Below, one piece after another: positions 5,722-7,169 of a stretch of DNA of 7,169 bases. Source of the DNA: Flavobacteriales bacterium (GTDB lineage: Bacteria > Bacteroidota > Bacteroidia > Flavobacteriales > UA16); NCBI GenBank assembly GCA_002683735.1, contig NYTZ01000166.1, positions 1-7,169 on the forward strand. Reading direction: 5' to 3'. The notes under the pieces were generated by a model. It was not told the origin of the DNA, did not search any database, and was given only the letters and a program-made list of their open reading frames with translations. The position numbers and the translations under genes were made by a program. Numbering within the stretch: position 1 is the first letter of the stretch; each line of letters starts with the position of its first letter.

Positions 5722-7169
5722 CGGTTCTCCTCGGTCATGGTGTCACAATGGTAGTGGGGCGGGATCCGCTCCATGGGCTTTCGTTTGTCGGCGCCCGGAG
5801 CATCGAGCATGAGCTGGATCAGGCGAGCCCGCTCGGTCCGCATGGACTCCCGCATCACGCGGTCCTCGTCCTGGTCGAAGAGGCGGCGGCCATCCACATA
5901 GGTCTGCTCGCATTGGGCATAAACACTCAAAGGATGGTCCGACCACACCACCATATCCGCATCCTTGCCCACTTCCAGCGATCCGATTCGGTCGTCGAGG
6001 TGGAGCAGGATGGCCGGGTTGAGCGTCACGAATTTGAGCGCCTCCTCTTCGGGCACCCCGCCGTACTTGAAGGCCTTGGCCGCCTCTTGGTTGAGGCGAC
6101 GGGCCATCTCTCGGTCGTCCGAGTTGAAGGCGGTGACCACCCCGTTCTCCCAGAGCAACGCCCCATTGTACGGGATGGCGTCCTTCACCTCGAATTTGTA
6201 GGCCCACCAGTCGCTGAAGCTAGATCCACCAGCCCCGTGCTCGGCCATCTTATCCGCCACCTTGTAGCCTTCGAGGATGTGGGTGAAGGTGTTCAACGTG
6301 AAGCCCATCGAATCGGCCACATGCATGAGCATGTTGATCTCGTCCTGCCGGTAGCTGTGGCAGGTCACGAAGCGCTCGGAATCAAGGATCTGCAGGAGCG
6401 TTTCTAGCTCGAGGTCGCGACGGGGCGCCTTCGGGCCCTTGCCTTGGCGAATCAGACGGCGAGGCGTGGCTTTGACCGCCGCGCGATAAGCGTCCCATTC
6501 CTCCCCATACTCCCGAGCACGGTGGAAGTGGTCGTAGTAGACCTGCTCCACACCCATCCGGGTCTGCGGGAAACGAACCGTCTGGTAGTCGCCCCAATTG
6601 GACTGCTTGACGTTTTCACCCAAAGCAAACTTGATGAAGGGGTCAGCGTCCTGGATTTTCATCTCCTCCGGGGTCATGCCCCAGCGGAACTTGATGATGC
6701 CACTCTGGCCGCCAATGGGGTTGGCCGATCCGTGCAGAATCTGACCCGCCGTGACACCACCGGCGAGGTGACGGTAGACGTTGACATCCTCGCTGTTGAC
6801 CACCGTACCGATGCTGACCTCTGCGCTCGAGGCCTGGGTTCCCTCGTTGATGCCACGGCTCGCCGCAATGTGGGTGTGCTCATCGAGAATGCCCGGCGTG
6901 ATGTGCTTACCCTTGACATCGACCCGGGTCAATTCGGGGGCGTTCTTGCCGAAGACGGCCAACGGGTCGAGGTTCTGTCCGACAGCGCGGATGCGGCCCT
7001 GGTGAATGATGACCTCCCCGTTTTCGATTTTGCCTTCCGGTCCACAAGTCCAGACAGTGGCCCCAACGAAATGCCAGGAACCGTGCTCCGGAAGCTGGGT
7101 CCGGCCGTAAGCCGTGAACGGGTAGGTAATCGGGCCCGGTCCAACGGGACCTTCCTCTCCTTCCTCCGC
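5718..7169 (-). CDS. Secreted-type amidohydrolase (imidazolonepropionase-like), catalytic member of pair; N-terminus cut by right window edge
   Basis: The minus-strand frame is open from the right edge to TGA 5720-5718, giving 483 visible residues. A TTG at 6962 is inside the gene and not its start: upstream of it the frame reads YPFTAYGRTQLPEHGSWHFV, then ATVWTC and ENGEVIIHQGRIRAVGQNLD, the normal N-terminal beta-sandwich of the family. The metal site is present: ITPGILDEHTHIAASRG with HxH at 6870-6878, TCHSYRQDE (His at 6357-6359), NTFTHILEG (His at 6279-6281) and FNSDDRE (Asp codons 6114-6119). The C-terminal VTLNPAILLHLDDRIGSLEV then GKDADMVVW is typical. GGVTAGQILHGSANPIGGQS is a conserved feature of the Bacteroidota exported amidohydrolases, which reach about 1000 aa, so several hundred residues may lie outside the window. 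An acidic EEGEEG linker is visible at the edge. The substrate is unknown, and the signal peptide is not in view. It is the upstream gene of a two-gene overlap. Confidence 0.9.
   Translation of the reverse strand, partial: AEEGEEGPVGPGPITYPFTAYGRTQLPEHGSWHFVGATVWTCGPEGKIENGEVIIHQGRIRAVGQNLDPLAVFGKNAPELTRVDVKGKHITPGILDEHTHIAASRGINEGTQASSAEVSIGTVVNSEDVNVYRHLAGGVTAGQILHGSANPIGGQSGIIKFRWGMTPEEMKIQDADPFIKFALGENVKQSNWGDYQTVRFPQTRMGVEQVYYDHFHRAREYGEEWDAYRAAVKATPRRLIRQGKGPKAPRRDLELETLLQILDSERFVTCHSYRQDEINMLMHVADSMGFTLNTFTHILEGYKVADKMAEHGAGGSSFSDWWAYKFEVKDAIPYNGALLWENGVVTAFNSDDREMARRLNQEAAKAFKYGGVPEEEALKFVTLNPAILLHLDDRIGSLEVGKDADMVVWSDHPLSVYAQCEQTYVDGRRLFDQDEDRVMRESMRTERARLIQLMLDAPGADKRKPMERIPPHYHCDTMTEENR
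5727..5731 (-). promoter_or_regulatory. Shine-Dalgarno-like AGGAG for the downstream amidohydrolase gene
   Basis: On the minus strand AGGAG (within ACCGAGGAGAACCG) lies 5 bp before the ATG at 5721-5719, inside the last codons of the upstream gene. The other internal starts in this window lack such a site. Together with the ATGA overlap it suggests translational coupling or reinitiation, which would keep the two amidohydrolases at matched levels. The codons also encode Glu-Glu, so the match may be partly fortuitous. Confidence 0.45.

Noticed and set aside
4777..5754. Plus-strand open frame of about 325 codons opposite the downstream amidohydrolase
   Set aside because: It is antisense to a well-supported gene, has no domain resemblance and its His/Gly/Val-rich composition is typical of a shadow frame.
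6960..6962. TTG at 6962 as the start of the upstream amidohydrolase
   Set aside because: The same frame continues upstream to the window edge and encodes the family's N-terminal strands (TVWTC, GEVIIHQGRIRAVG), so the gene is partial and not short.

Overview
The window looks like a chromosomal segment of a high-GC member of the Bacteroidota. It carries housekeeping genes in tight clusters. The lineage call is inference. It rests on a septoil-knot (DUF6150-type) secreted protein with YESRAD repeats, a pair of secreted imidazolonepropionase-like amidohydrolases of the kind common in that phylum, a BrxA/BrxB-type bacilliredoxin starting MYP, the near absence of Shine-Dalgarno sequences, and two matches to the TAnnTTTG promoter element of that phylum placed just before gene starts. 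No rRNA, tRNA, CRISPR array, insertion sequence or phage gene was seen.

Layout, left to right. Positions 1-290 (minus) hold the first 96 codons of an acyl-CoA carboxylase carboxyltransferase subunit that runs off the left edge. A 127-bp divergent intergenic region follows, with a candidate -7 element. A plus-strand cluster of three genes comes next: aspS (aspartyl-tRNA synthetase, 418-2175), a bacilliredoxin (2185-2595) and trpS (tryptophanyl-tRNA synthetase, 2628-3602). The gaps between them are 9 and 32 bp. Ten bases past trpS, converging on it, is a small secreted protein of six YESRAD repeats (minus, 3613-3960). Divergent from it is a short plus-strand reading frame (4030-4269). It keeps the signal peptide and the start of a DUF4139/MuiA-type protein and then stops, so it is a remnant of a much longer gene. 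A strong bidirectional hairpin terminator (4298-4326) closes both this remnant and the minus-strand operon to its right. That operon encodes two exported amidohydrolases joined by an ATGA stop/start overlap: the upstream one (5718 to beyond 7169) has the metal-binding His and Asp residues, while the downstream one (4354-5721) has lost most of them.

How the genes relate. The aspS-bacilliredoxin-trpS cluster puts translation and thiol-redox repair in one probable transcription unit. The amidohydrolase pair probably works as a unit outside the cytoplasm, on an unknown substrate, with one catalytic and one degenerate subunit. The septoil-knot protein and the DUF4139 remnant are exported proteins with no obvious link to either operon. 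Nothing here amounts to a clearly new multi-gene system. The points most worth a second look are the knot-protein repeats, the truncated DUF4139 gene and the active/degenerate amidohydrolase pair.
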